From NCBI GenBank assembly GCA_015064945.1, contig SVRF01000001.1:23115-87114 (forward strand): 64,000 bases of DNA, given 5' to 3'. Shown piece by piece: positions 25,390-33,726 of this stretch. This DNA is from Oscillospiraceae bacterium. Its GTDB lineage: Bacteria > Bacillota > Clostridia > Oscillospirales > CAG-382. The notes under the pieces are model-generated. The model had not been told where the DNA came from. It did not search any database and worked only from the letters and a program-made list of their open reading frames with translations. The translations under genes and the position numbers were made by a program. Each line of letters starts with the position of its first letter. Within the stretch, counting starts at the first letter, position 1.

Positions 25390-28029
25390 TTATTTGATCT
25401 GACCTTCAAGAACAGCCTTGATTGCGTCAAGAGCTTCTTCGGTCTTTGCGGAGTTCTTACCGCCGCTGGAAGCGTTATCGGGTCTGCCGCCGCCGCCACC
25501 GCCTACGATGGGGGAGATGTTCTTAAGAATCATACCTGCGTGTGCACCCTTAGCAACAGCTTCCTTACCGCAGCCTGCGGCAAAGGTAACCTTTTCGCCG
25601 TCAACGGAAGCGAATACGCAAACTGCCAAGGGCTCCTTATCCTTAACGGCGTCGATAGCGGATCTCAAAGCGTCTGCACCTACACCGTCAAAGCGTGCCT
25701 TGACAAGCTTTACGCCCTTTACGTTTTCTGCGGAATCGGCAGCTTCCTTAACCTTGGCAAGCGCTGCTTTTTGATTAAGGGTGTCAAGTTCCTTCTTAAG
25801 CGCTTTTGTTTCGTTAACAAGACTCTCAGCCTTGTGCAAAAGCTCTGCTTTGTTAGCGGCTTTAAGGGTAGCGCCTATTTTGTTTACAAGGGCCTCTTCT
25901 TCCTTCATCTGGAATATAACGTTAAGACCTGTGATACCCTCTATACGTCTTACGCCTGCGGCAACCGAGCTTTCGGAAACGATTCTGAACAAGCCAGCCT
26001 TAGCGGTGTTATCCAAATGGGTACCGCCGCAAAGCTCGGTGGAAAAATCTCCCATCTTAACAACACGAACAACGTCGCCGTATTTTTCGCCGAACAAAGC
26101 CATAGCGCCCATTGCCTTTGCCTCTTCAATGGGCATCTCTGTACAGGTGATGGGAGAGCCTGCCAAGATCTCGTTGTTAACCAAAGCTTCAACCTTGCCG
26201 AGTTCTTCGGGAGTGAGGGCAGAGAAGTGGGTAAAGTCAAATCTAACTCTGCTACCGTCAACAAAAGAGCCTGCCTGTTCTATGTGGTTGCCTAAAACCT
26301 TTCTGAGCGCCGCCTGTAAAAGGTGTGCGGCAGAGTGGTTACGTGCTATAAAGTTGCGTCTGATCTTATCAACAGTAGCAGTAGCCTTGCCTAAAGCCAC
26401 AACGCCTTCCTTAAGTTCGCCGAAGTGCAGATACTGACCGTCTGCAGTCTTCTTTGTGTCAGTAACGTTAAACACGCCGTCTGCGGTTGAAATAACCCCG
26501 GTATCGCCAACCTGACCGCCGGACTCGGCATAGAAGGGGGTTTGGTCTAAAACAAGTATGGCACCGCCTCCGCTTATTTCGGAAACTGCCTCGCCGTCCT
26601 TGATGATGTACTTGATTTCAGCCGCGCTTTCGGTTTCGCCGTAGCCGGTGAATACTGTTTTTACGTTCTTGTCAATTATCTCGCCAAGGTCTGTGCCGCC
26701 GCCCATATAGTCGGTTGCAAAGCTTCTTGCCGCTCTTGCACGTTCCTTTTGAGCCTTCATTAATGCCGTAAAACCGTCTATGTCGACTGTAATGCCATGT
26801 TCAGCACTTATTTCTCTTGTAAGGTCAAGAGGGAAGCCGAACGTGTCGTTAAGCTTAAAGGCATCGTCGCCGGAAATTTGCTTGATGTCGGAAACGCTTG
26901 CTTTGTCAATAAGGTTCATAAGCATACCCAGACCCGCATCTATCGTCTGTGCAAAACGCTCTTCCTCTATGAGTATAGCCTTCTTTATGTATTCGCGCTT
27001 TTCTTCAAGTTCGGGATAACCCGCCTTGCTTTCCTCTATAACGGTGTCAGCTAAGTCGGAAAGGAAAAGCCCTTTGATGTTCAAAAGTCTGCCGTGTCTT
27101 GCCGCACGTCTGAGCAAACGGCGAAGAACATAGCCTCTGCCTTCATTAGAAGGGATAACGCCGTCACTTATAAGGAATACGGTGCTTCTTATATGGTCGG
27201 TGATAACACGCAAAGAAATGTCCTTATCAGAGCCGCTTGCCTCGTAGCTTACGCCTGCAAGGTCGCAAACTTTCATCATAACGTTACGTATCGTATCAAC
27301 CTCGAACAGGTTGTTTACGTCCTGCATTACGCACGCCAAACGTTCAAGACCCATACCGGTATCGATGTTAGGATGCTCAAGTCTTTCGTAGTTGCCGTTA
27401 CCGTCGCCGTCAAACTGTGTAAATACTATGTTCCAAATTTCTATAAATCGGTCACAGTCACATCCGGGTTTACAGTCGGGACTTCCGCAACCGTATTTAA
27501 GACCCCTGTCAAAGTATATCTCAGAGCAAGGGCCGCAAGGACCTGCGCCGATTTCCCAAAAGTTGTCTTCCTTGCCCATTTTGTATATGCGTTCAGCGGG
27601 CACGCCTGTCTTAAGCCAAATATCTCTTGCTTCGTCGTCGTCCAAATAAACGGAAACGGAAAGCAATTCCTCAGGTATCTCCAAAACTTTGGTCAAAAAT
27701 TCCCAAGCCCAAGGAATAGCTTCGCTTTTGAAATAATCGCCAAAGGAGAAGTTACCTAACATTTCAAAAAATGTGCCGTGTCTTGCCGTGATACCTACAC
27801 GCTCAATATCGGGGGTGCGTATACATTTTTGGCAAGTGGTAACTCTCTTTCTGGGGGGCACCTGTGTGCCGGTAAAATAAGGCTTAAGGGGTGCCATACC
27901 TGCGTTGATAAGCAACAGGGAATTGTCGTTTTGCGGAACTAAGGGGAAAGAGTTGAGGCGTAAATGTCCCTTGCTTTCATAAAAAGCCAAGAATTTCTCC
28001 CTCAAAACATTAAGTGATTCGTTTTTCAT
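25390..28029 (-). CDS. alaS: Alanyl-tRNA synthetase
   Basis: Charges tRNA-Ala. The 879 residues are full length. The class II core has RHGTFFEMLGNFSFGDYF and GMGLERL. The editing domain has NHSAAHLLQ and CGGTHL zinc-type ligands. The C-terminal DHHA1 domain ends in the Gly-rich GGGGGGRPD. The start has gagaggt 10 bases upstream. It heads the run alaS-HIT-comEC-holA-Toprim-mtaB. The leader is short and holds no T-box. Confidence 0.98.
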   Translation of the reverse strand: MKNESLNVLREKFLAFYESKGHLRLNSFPLVPQNDNSLLLINAGMAPLKPYFTGTQVPPRKRVTTCQKCIRTPDIERVGITARHGTFFEMLGNFSFGDYFKSEAIPWAWEFLTKVLEIPEELLSVSVYLDDDEARDIWLKTGVPAERIYKMGKEDNFWEIGAGPCGPCSEIYFDRGLKYGCGSPDCKPGCDCDRFIEIWNIVFTQFDGDGNGNYERLEHPNIDTGMGLERLACVMQDVNNLFEVDTIRNVMMKVCDLAGVSYEASGSDKDISLRVITDHIRSTVFLISDGVIPSNEGRGYVLRRLLRRAARHGRLLNIKGLFLSDLADTVIEESKAGYPELEEKREYIKKAILIEEERFAQTIDAGLGMLMNLIDKASVSDIKQISGDDAFKLNDTFGFPLDLTREISAEHGITVDIDGFTALMKAQKERARAARSFATDYMGGGTDLGEIIDKNVKTVFTGYGETESAAEIKYIIKDGEAVSEISGGGAILVLDQTPFYAESGGQVGDTGVISTADGVFNVTDTKKTADGQYLHFGELKEGVVALGKATATVDKIRRNFIARNHSAAHLLQAALRKVLGNHIEQAGSFVDGSRVRFDFTHFSALTPEELGKVEALVNNEILAGSPITCTEMPIEEAKAMGAMALFGEKYGDVVRVVKMGDFSTELCGGTHLDNTAKAGLFRIVSESSVAAGVRRIEGITGLNVIFQMKEEEALVNKIGATLKAANKAELLHKAESLVNETKALKKELDTLNQKAALAKVKEAADSAENVKGVKLVKARFDGVGADALRSAIDAVKDKEPLAVCVFASVDGEKVTFAAGCGKEAVAKGAHAGMILKNISPIVGGGGGGRPDNASSGGKNSAKTEEALDAIKAVLEGQIK

Positions 28030-28068
28030 TATAATACATACCTCTCGTACATAAATCTACATTATATA

Positions 28069-28097
28069 ATTGTAACCTAAAGATTCCGTTTTGTCAA
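28069..28097 (-). promoter_or_regulatory. Sigma-A promoter of alaS
   Basis: On the minus strand, -35 TTGACA (28092-28097) and -10 TACAAT (28069-28074) with a 17-bp spacer. It lies 40 bases before the alaS start, too close for a T-box leader. Confidence 0.82.
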
Positions 28098-28146
28098 CAC
28101 AAATAAACAAAACAAAGTTTTTATTATCGCTTTTTGCATAAAAGTA

Positions 28147-28175
28147 TTGACAACGCGGGCGATTAATGCTATCAT
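28147..28175 (+). promoter_or_regulatory. Sigma-A promoter of the GHL10 gene
   Basis: -35 TTGACA (28147-28152) and -10 TATCAT (28170-28175), 17-bp spacer. An ideal aggaggt (28246-28252) precedes the ATG at 28260. The untranslated leader is about 75-80 bases. Confidence 0.82.
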
Positions 28176-28259
28176 AACCATAAGTAAAAATGTATATATG
28201 GGTGGATTATGCCCATTTCCGTTTTTATAAACACGAAAACCTTTTAGGAGGTACAGAAG

Positions 28260-31200
28260 ATGAGAAGAATGTTATCATTAGTGTTGGCGCTTGTTATGTG
28301 CTGGTCTATGGTCTATGTCCTTGTCCCTGCGAAAGAAGCTTCTGCGGTTGAGACAGGTAATGCGACACTTACGGGTGAACGTTATACTGTGGACTGGACT
28401 ATACCTGAGATAGGTAATGCCGATATGACCACTGCGGGGTCTCCCGGTGTCGGCACGGCTATTGAAGACCTTACGTACGAGGTACTCGGTTACGTAAGCC
28501 CCAAGTATCCCGACAACCGTGCAACCAACTATTCCGAAGATGGCGTGGGTGAACTTGTTGATGGCACTAAGGGCACAAATCATTATCTTAACGATCCTTG
28601 GGTTGGTCTTTACGGGAACGAGAAAAATGCTGTGCTCATCGACTTAGGTGCTTTTTATACCAACATAAGTGATGTTACTCTTAATTTGCTCAGCGACCCT
28701 GAGCTTGGTATTTTCTTGCCCAGTAAGATAACCGTTGCTTCTTCTGCAGACGGTGTTACGTTCAACCATGTAGGCGTTGTAAATACAATGTCGGGTCACG
28801 CTCCCGGTGTCACCATAGACTCTATTATGTATTCAGTTCCTACAGAATACTTGAGTGTTATATACGATGCGACATATTCTCCCAACAATTCACTGTTTAA
28901 AGGTCAATACATACTTTTGGTTTTTGAACACGAAGCGGGTGAAGATGGGTTTGACAGATTTTGGACTTTTATTTCCGAAATCTCTGTAAAGACCAGTGGC
29001 GACATAGTGGTAGACGATTTTACCGGTGTTGGCGCAATGGAGCTTTATCAAAAACCGACAGATGCAGACGCCTATGATGTCAATGTTGCTTTAAATTCTT
29101 CTTATCAGATAATCGGCTCCGTTGGTTCGGGTAAGTTTGCCGATACAGGCAGAATAGAACTCACCGACGGTATATACAAAGATGATACTGATATTAACAC
29201 ATCGGCTGACTATGTTTCCATATCTCCTGCCGACGGATCTTTCGGTATTCAGCTTGACTTGGGGATGTCCACCAAAAACATTACTTCCATCGCTCTTTCC
29301 GGCCTTGGCGGCGGCTCTTCAAGCTTTGTTGTTCCTACATCTGTAGCTCTTTACGCGTCCAATGACCGAGAAACTTTTTATTCCGTTGGACTTGGAACTA
29401 TAGCTACCGATGCGACAGGAACAGTTTATACAATTAGCTATGATGTAACAGACAATAAAGCTTTTACAGCACGTTACATTACATTAATAGTTTTTGCAGA
29501 CGGTGATGTTTTGCTTGACGAAGTTATTATAAAGACCACAAACGAATCCGAAGTTATTAAAAACGTGGCTTTAGACGGTCAGTATAAATACCTTCTCAAG
29601 ACGGCAAGTTCTGCTTTCAATGATGATTATTGGGCTGGCAGCAAAAACACTAATGAGCTCCCCGTGTTAAACACCTATAGTACAGGCGATCTTAACAATG
29701 GCATTTCTGCTACCGGTTCATTCCTTGACCCCGCCTGGGTTGGTTACAACTATTCCGGTGCTGCCTCTGATTATGTCGATATTGTATTCGACCTTGGCGA
29801 GGAAGTTGAAGGCATAAACAATGTAAGCTTTAAGCTTTTGGAATACACAAACAGTACCACAATAACAGCATCTTCTGTTCCGGAAAGCTTTACTGTTTTC
29901 TATTCCAATACTGCCGACAGCTTTAATGCCAAAGCTTCCGTTATCGGTAATGTTGGCGCTGATGAGTATGATACGCTGGTAGTAAATACTACCGAAAACA
30001 GAAGACAGGTTTATTACAATTACGAAGCTACGCTTAACGATGTAACCGCACGTTATGTAATGGTTCGTATACCAAAAGCAAAGAAGGAACTGCACATTGA
30101 TGAAATAAAGATATGTACAGGTAACATTGCTCCTCAGCCCGAGGTTGAAGGTGACTATGCAACTCTTAACTATGATATTATAAGCGGTGTTTGGCTTGAT
30201 ATCTTTAACATTACAGATCTTTATCTTGTTCAGGGTACATATCAGGCTGACGAACAAACCTATAGGATTCGCCTTAATAATTATCTCACCGCAATGGTCG
30301 AGGGCGGTATTAATACCGTAATGATACATACCCGTGCACACGGTGACGCGCTTTACGGTGATTACACTTTTGACTCAATGTCTCCTGTTTCCAAGAGATA
30401 TACGGGCTCTTTGTATGCCGTATCTACTTATGATGCTTTTGAAATATTTATTGAAGAAGCGCATAAGGTTGGTATCTCCGTACACGCATGGATCAATCCT
30501 TTGCGTATAGGTTACGCATCGGATTTAAACACGTATGACAACAAGTATGATATTAAGAAGTTCTACATCGGCAATTATAACGGCGTTGAACGTAGTGACT
30601 ATGTAGGTATGTCCAGTGATAACCTGTATTGGCTCAATATCGGTTATGAATCGGTAAGACAGCACATAGTAAACTCTGTACTTGAGATAGTTAACAATTA
30701 TGATGTTGACGCGATCATAATGGACGACTATTTCTATCCTGCAGGCGCAACGACCGATTTTGATGCAGAGTGTTATGCTGAATTAGGTGCAGGTGAAGAC
30801 CTTGGCAGTTGGAGAAGAGAAAACACTAATTTGCTCGTAAGAGCTCTTTATAAACATATTAAGCTTGCAAAGTCTGATGTTTTGTTCGGCATTTCCCCTG
30901 CAGGTAATGTTGAGAATTATGAAAACAGCTATAATTACTCAACGATGTACGCTGATGTTAGAAAGTGGTGTCAGCAAACATGGAGTGATGGCACAAACAC
31001 ATATCTGTATATGGACTACATATCTCCTCAGTTATACTGGGCACCTGATGAACAGTTTGCTACAGTGACACAATACGGTAGCTGGTGGAACAAAAATTAT
31101 GTTATAGGCGGTTATTTGGGTGATTGGATGAACTTTAACTTTGTAAACACAAGTACAACCTTTAACAATAAGGGCGTTAAGCTTGTTGTTTCTCTTGGCG

Positions 31201-31541
31201 CCTATAGAAACTTTGATACCACAATTGACAACGCATACTACAAAGATAATGTAATTTTCAACCAACTTGAGCTAATGAGGCAGTATCTCCTCGATAAAGA
31301 TGGCGTAAGAGAGTTTAATCCCGTTAATGCAAGCGGTCAAGGCTTAGGCTTGGTATACGGTCAGATCTTGTACAACTCTCACAGCTTGTATGATAAGTTT
31401 GACATCGATGTAACAAAAGATAATTCAGGTTGGGCAACCAGCGAGGCGTTTGGTTTGCAAAAGAGTCTTGATGTGCGCAATGAGCTTTTGGCGTATTGGC
31501 AAGGCGATTTGAAGACAGGCTGGGATGGCAGCGAAAACTAA
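28260..31541 (+). CDS. Secreted GHL10-type glycoside hydrolase with discoidin-like modules
   Basis: 1093 residues with signal peptide 1-29. Three discoidin/F5-8C-like modules occupy about 50-245, 265-435 and 445-620, each with a VxIDLG or IVFDLGEE strand and a late ARYI/RYVMV strand. The catalytic domain (about 637-1000) starts with SGVWLDIF and has NTVMIHTRAHGDALYG, VHAWINPLRIGY and AIIMDDYFYP, the pattern of the glycosyl-hydrolase-like 10 family (DUF187, YngK-like), in which an acidic residue after the IIMDDYFYP strand is thought catalytic. There is no wall anchor or dockerin, so it is probably released. The substrate is unknown; peptidoglycan or host glycan are possibilities. Confidence 0.88.
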   Translation: MRRMLSLVLALVMCWSMVYVLVPAKEASAVETGNATLTGERYTVDWTIPEIGNADMTTAGSPGVGTAIEDLTYEVLGYVSPKYPDNRATNYSEDGVGELVDGTKGTNHYLNDPWVGLYGNEKNAVLIDLGAFYTNISDVTLNLLSDPELGIFLPSKITVASSADGVTFNHVGVVNTMSGHAPGVTIDSIMYSVPTEYLSVIYDATYSPNNSLFKGQYILLVFEHEAGEDGFDRFWTFISEISVKTSGDIVVDDFTGVGAMELYQKPTDADAYDVNVALNSSYQIIGSVGSGKFADTGRIELTDGIYKDDTDINTSADYVSISPADGSFGIQLDLGMSTKNITSIALSGLGGGSSSFVVPTSVALYASNDRETFYSVGLGTIATDATGTVYTISYDVTDNKAFTARYITLIVFADGDVLLDEVIIKTTNESEVIKNVALDGQYKYLLKTASSAFNDDYWAGSKNTNELPVLNTYSTGDLNNGISATGSFLDPAWVGYNYSGAASDYVDIVFDLGEEVEGINNVSFKLLEYTNSTTITASSVPESFTVFYSNTADSFNAKASVIGNVGADEYDTLVVNTTENRRQVYYNYEATLNDVTARYVMVRIPKAKKELHIDEIKICTGNIAPQPEVEGDYATLNYDIISGVWLDIFNITDLYLVQGTYQADEQTYRIRLNNYLTAMVEGGINTVMIHTRAHGDALYGDYTFDSMSPVSKRYTGSLYAVSTYDAFEIFIEEAHKVGISVHAWINPLRIGYASDLNTYDNKYDIKKFYIGNYNGVERSDYVGMSSDNLYWLNIGYESVRQHIVNSVLEIVNNYDVDAIIMDDYFYPAGATTDFDAECYAELGAGEDLGSWRRENTNLLVRALYKHIKLAKSDVLFGISPAGNVENYENSYNYSTMYADVRKWCQQTWSDGTNTYLYMDYISPQLYWAPDEQFATVTQYGSWWNKNYVIGGYLGDWMNFNFVNTSTTFNNKGVKLVVSLGAYRNFDTTIDNAYYKDNVIFNQLELMRQYLLDKDGVREFNPVNASGQGLGLVYGQILYNSHSLYDKFDIDVTKDNSGWATSEAFGLQKSLDVRNELLAYWQGDLKTGWDGSEN

Positions 31542-31558
31542 TTACTGTTAAAATTTAT

Positions 31559-31587
31559 AATACCCCCAATGGAAAATTGGGGGTATT
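31559..31587 (+). terminator. Perfect 12-bp hairpin between the GHL10 and PIG-L genes
   Basis: aatacccccaat (31559-31570) pairs perfectly with attgggggtatt (31576-31587) around a 5-base loop. No T-run follows and the ribosome binding site of the next gene starts 5 bases later. It may be a weak terminator, a processing or stability element, or an attenuator. Confidence 0.5.
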
Positions 31588-31604
31588 ACTGTAGGAGAAG
31601 TATT

Positions 31605-32297
31605 ATGACAAAAACAATTATGGCAATAGGCGGACATATCGGTGATATGGAGCTTACTGCAGGCGGTGTTTTGGCAACGGCCGCTTTACAGGGTGCAAAA
31701 ATAATTACGGTAGCATTAACGGCAGGCGAAAGGGGCAACCCTCCTCACCTTTCTGTTGCGGAATACAGAAAGCAAAAAGAGGGCGAGGCAAAAGCTTTTG
31801 CCGAGATGCTTGGCGGGGAAGCGGTTGTTTTTCCTTACTGCGACGGGGAACTTCCCGAAAATGACGAAGTCGCATTTATGCTTTGTGACCTTATAAGACT
31901 TCACAAGCCCAACGTTTTAATCACACATTGGAAAAACAGTATGCACAAGGACCACATTGCAACTCATAATATAGTTAAAAAGGCCCAATTTTATGCAGGA
32001 CTTAAGTCTATAGAACGTGAACTTCCCGGTCATTATGCGGACGGTCCTTACTACGCAGAAAATTGGGAGGACGCAGAAGGCTTTGTGCCGTATGTGTATT
32101 CCGAAGTAAGTCCCGAAGGCTTTGAGCTTTGGGAAAAGGCGATAAACACCCAATGGTTTGCAATTAACAGTACGTCCTATAGGTATAAGGAATATTATTG
32201 TAACCTTATGCGTACACGTGGTATCTTTATCCGCAAGCAGTACGCTGAGGCGTTTCAGATAGACGATTACAAAAAGTACATAATTAAACAGCTTTAA
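31605..32297 (+). CDS. PIG-L/LmbE-family deacetylase
   Basis: 230-residue cytosolic metal-dependent deacetylase family; members act on N-acetylglucosaminyl compounds. The zinc motif usually written AHPDDE appears as GGHIGDME at the N-terminus, keeping His, Asp and Glu but with changed spacing. THWKNSMHKDHIATH supplies the later His ligands. The start at 31605 has aggaga 6 bases upstream. An ATG at 31569 lies within the hairpin and is rejected. It sits between a secreted glycosidase and a sugar isomerase-like gene, so a glycan-salvage role is likely but unproven. Confidence 0.88.
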   Translation: MTKTIMAIGGHIGDMELTAGGVLATAALQGAKIITVALTAGERGNPPHLSVAEYRKQKEGEAKAFAEMLGGEAVVFPYCDGELPENDEVAFMLCDLIRLHKPNVLITHWKNSMHKDHIATHNIVKKAQFYAGLKSIERELPGHYADGPYYAENWEDAEGFVPYVYSEVSPEGFELWEKAINTQWFAINSTSYRYKEYYCNLMRTRGIFIRKQYAEAFQIDDYKKYIIKQL

Positions 32298-32318
32298 TTT
32301 TTTATAAGGCGGTGCTAT

Positions 32319-33182
32319 ATGAAGGTCTCTACAGAGATAGCTTCGATTTCAAGGCTTGTAGGGGAAGAAAAAGCCATAGAGCTTGTTGCCAAAGCAGGCT
32401 ATGACGCTTGGGATTTTTCTATGTTTTCTATGTGCAAATACGACAGAAAAACAAAAACACTCTTGCCTAATGACCACCCCTTGGCATCCCGTGAATACTT
32501 AAGCTTTGCTAAGCGTTTAAAAAAGGTTGCGGACGATAACGGAATCGTGTGTAATCAATCCCACGCTCCGTTTCCCGTTTCCTGTAAAGATATCAGATCT
32601 CACCTTAAACGTGCAATAGAATGCACTTCGGCGGTCGGTGGCGATATCTGTGTTATACATCCCGATAATAATAGATCTTCAAGGTCTAATATGAAGATGT
32701 ATTTGGAGCTGTTGCCCTTCGCAAAATCCTGCGGTGTGCGCATAGCAACGGAAAATATGTGGAATTGGTGCAAGTTGTTAGACAAAAGCTGTTTTGCCGC
32801 ATGCTCAACTGCTAAAAGCTTTGTTAAGCACATCGATGCAGTGAACGATCCCAGTTTTGTTGCCTGCTTGGATATCGGTCACGCTGAAATGAAGGGAAGC
32901 GGAGGCGGTGCGGCAAATATGATAAAAGCCCTAGGTTCAAGACTTCAGGCACTTCATATACATGACAATGACCGCCGGCACGATTCTCATCAAATACCTT
33001 TTTCTATGGATATCGATTTCTACCCCATAGTAAATGCTTTGAAGGAGATAGGTTATAGCGGCTACTTTACTTTGGAAGCAAGTAAATATCTTGGTGGATT
33101 TAACGCTGATGATTGTTTTCTCGCAGTAAAAGAGCTGTATAATTCCGTGCGTCGCTTAAGTGATATGTACGACTCCTTATAA
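32319..33182 (+). CDS. Sugar phosphate isomerase/epimerase-like TIM barrel
   Basis: 287-residue protein of the xylose-isomerase-like/AP endonuclease 2 superfamily. Barrel strands end in the usual metal-binding pattern: NQSHAPFPV, GDICVIHP, a Glu in ATENM, CLDIGHAEM, LHIHDND and a late Glu in FTLEAS. The substrate cannot be read from sequence; relatives isomerise or epimerise keto-sugars or inositols. aaggcggtg lies upstream of the ATG. It is 21 bases behind the PIG-L gene and is followed by a terminator, so the two form a unit. Confidence 0.85.
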   Translation: MKVSTEIASISRLVGEEKAIELVAKAGYDAWDFSMFSMCKYDRKTKTLLPNDHPLASREYLSFAKRLKKVADDNGIVCNQSHAPFPVSCKDIRSHLKRAIECTSAVGGDICVIHPDNNRSSRSNMKMYLELLPFAKSCGVRIATENMWNWCKLLDKSCFAACSTAKSFVKHIDAVNDPSFVACLDIGHAEMKGSGGGAANMIKALGSRLQALHIHDNDRRHDSHQIPFSMDIDFYPIVNALKEIGYSGYFTLEASKYLGGFNADDCFLAVKELYNSVRRLSDMYDSL

Positions 33183-33186
33183 TATT

Positions 33187-33228
33187 AACACCCTTACGCC
33201 TAAAACAAAGGCAAAGGGTGTTTTCTTT
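33187..33228 (+). terminator. Rho-independent terminator after the isomerase-like gene
   Basis: aacaccctt (33187-33195) pairs with aagggtgtt (33214-33222), with an inner gcc/ggc pairing, followed by ttcttt. Confidence 0.82.
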
Positions 33229-33239
33229 AAAAAAGAGGA

Positions 33240-33268
33240 TTTACAAAAGCTTAAAGTTTTGCTATAAT
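33240..33268 (+). promoter_or_regulatory. Sigma-A promoter of the small-membrane-protein/PstS-like unit
   Basis: -35 TTTACA (33240-33245), -10 TATAAT (33263-33268), spacer 17. ggagg lies before the ATG at 33319. Confidence 0.83.
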
Positions 33269-33318
33269 AAGTGAAGAGTTGCTGTGGCTTTCTGTGCAAA
33301 TAGTTATGGAGGTTCTTT

Positions 33319-33570
33319 ATGTTTGGTATTCTACTATTTGACGTGTTGTTCCTTGCAATACCAATCGCTTTGATTGTGTTGTTAGGCGTCAGCCTATATC
33401 ATTATTTGTATGCAAAGAAACAAAACAAGACAGAACCCGGTACATTTTCTGACGGCGAAATAAAGAAACGTAAAATTACGCTGATTATACTATCAGTTAT
33501 TGCCGGTGTTTTCGCGGCGATCGTTATTGGCTTTATTGCGCTTATGTTTATGGCTGTAGCCTTTATGTGA
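33319..33570 (+). CDS. Small two-TM membrane protein
   Basis: 83 residues with a hydrophobic helix at about 6-30, a charged loop (YAKKQNKTEPGTFSDGEIKKRK, residues about 31-53) and a second helix to the C-terminus. No family is recognised. A promoter and ggaggt sites support it. It is followed 9 bases later by a second tiny membrane ORF and then the PstS-like gene, suggesting that the three work together at the membrane. Confidence 0.65.
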   Translation: MFGILLFDVLFLAIPIALIVLLGVSLYHYLYAKKQNKTEPGTFSDGEIKKRKITLIILSVIAGVFAAIVIGFIALMFMAVAFM

Positions 33571-33579
33571 TATGTAGAT

Positions 33580-33726
33580 ATGAAAGAACGCACATTTTTA
33601 ATAATACTTTTTTCGGTTATAGGTGTATGTCTTGCACTCACCATAGCACACTTTATTTATGCGATCTATTCTTATGAACATTGCTCCATAATCTATTTTA
33701 TTGGGAAGGAGCTGTGGGGTAAATGA
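33580..33726 (+). CDS. 48-residue single-span membrane protein coupled to the PstS-like gene
   Basis: Short ORF starting MKERTFLIILFSVIG and ending KELWGK. Residues about 5-30 are a single hydrophobic helix. Its stop overlaps the start of the next gene as ATGA (33723-33726), a classic sign of translational coupling. There is no strong ribosome binding site before its ATG. No homology is recognised. Its reality rests on the overlap, the membrane character shared with its neighbours, and the lack of any other explanation for 33571-33722. Confidence 0.5.
   Translation: MKERTFLIILFSVIGVCLALTIAHFIYAIYSYEHCSIIYFIGKELWGK

Noticed and set aside
25377..25499. N-terminal extension of the HIT protein
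   Set aside because: The extension only overlaps alaS, is low complexity, and the family starts at MDCLFCKI with a ribosome binding site before it.
28030..28068. T-box riboswitch before alaS
   Set aside because: The promoter -10 lies only 40 bases from the start codon, so there is no room for a T-box leader.
31569..31604. Upstream ATG as the start of the PIG-L deacetylase
   Set aside because: It lies within the hairpin, lacks a ribosome binding site, and the added residues do not resemble the family. ATG at 31605 has a proper site.
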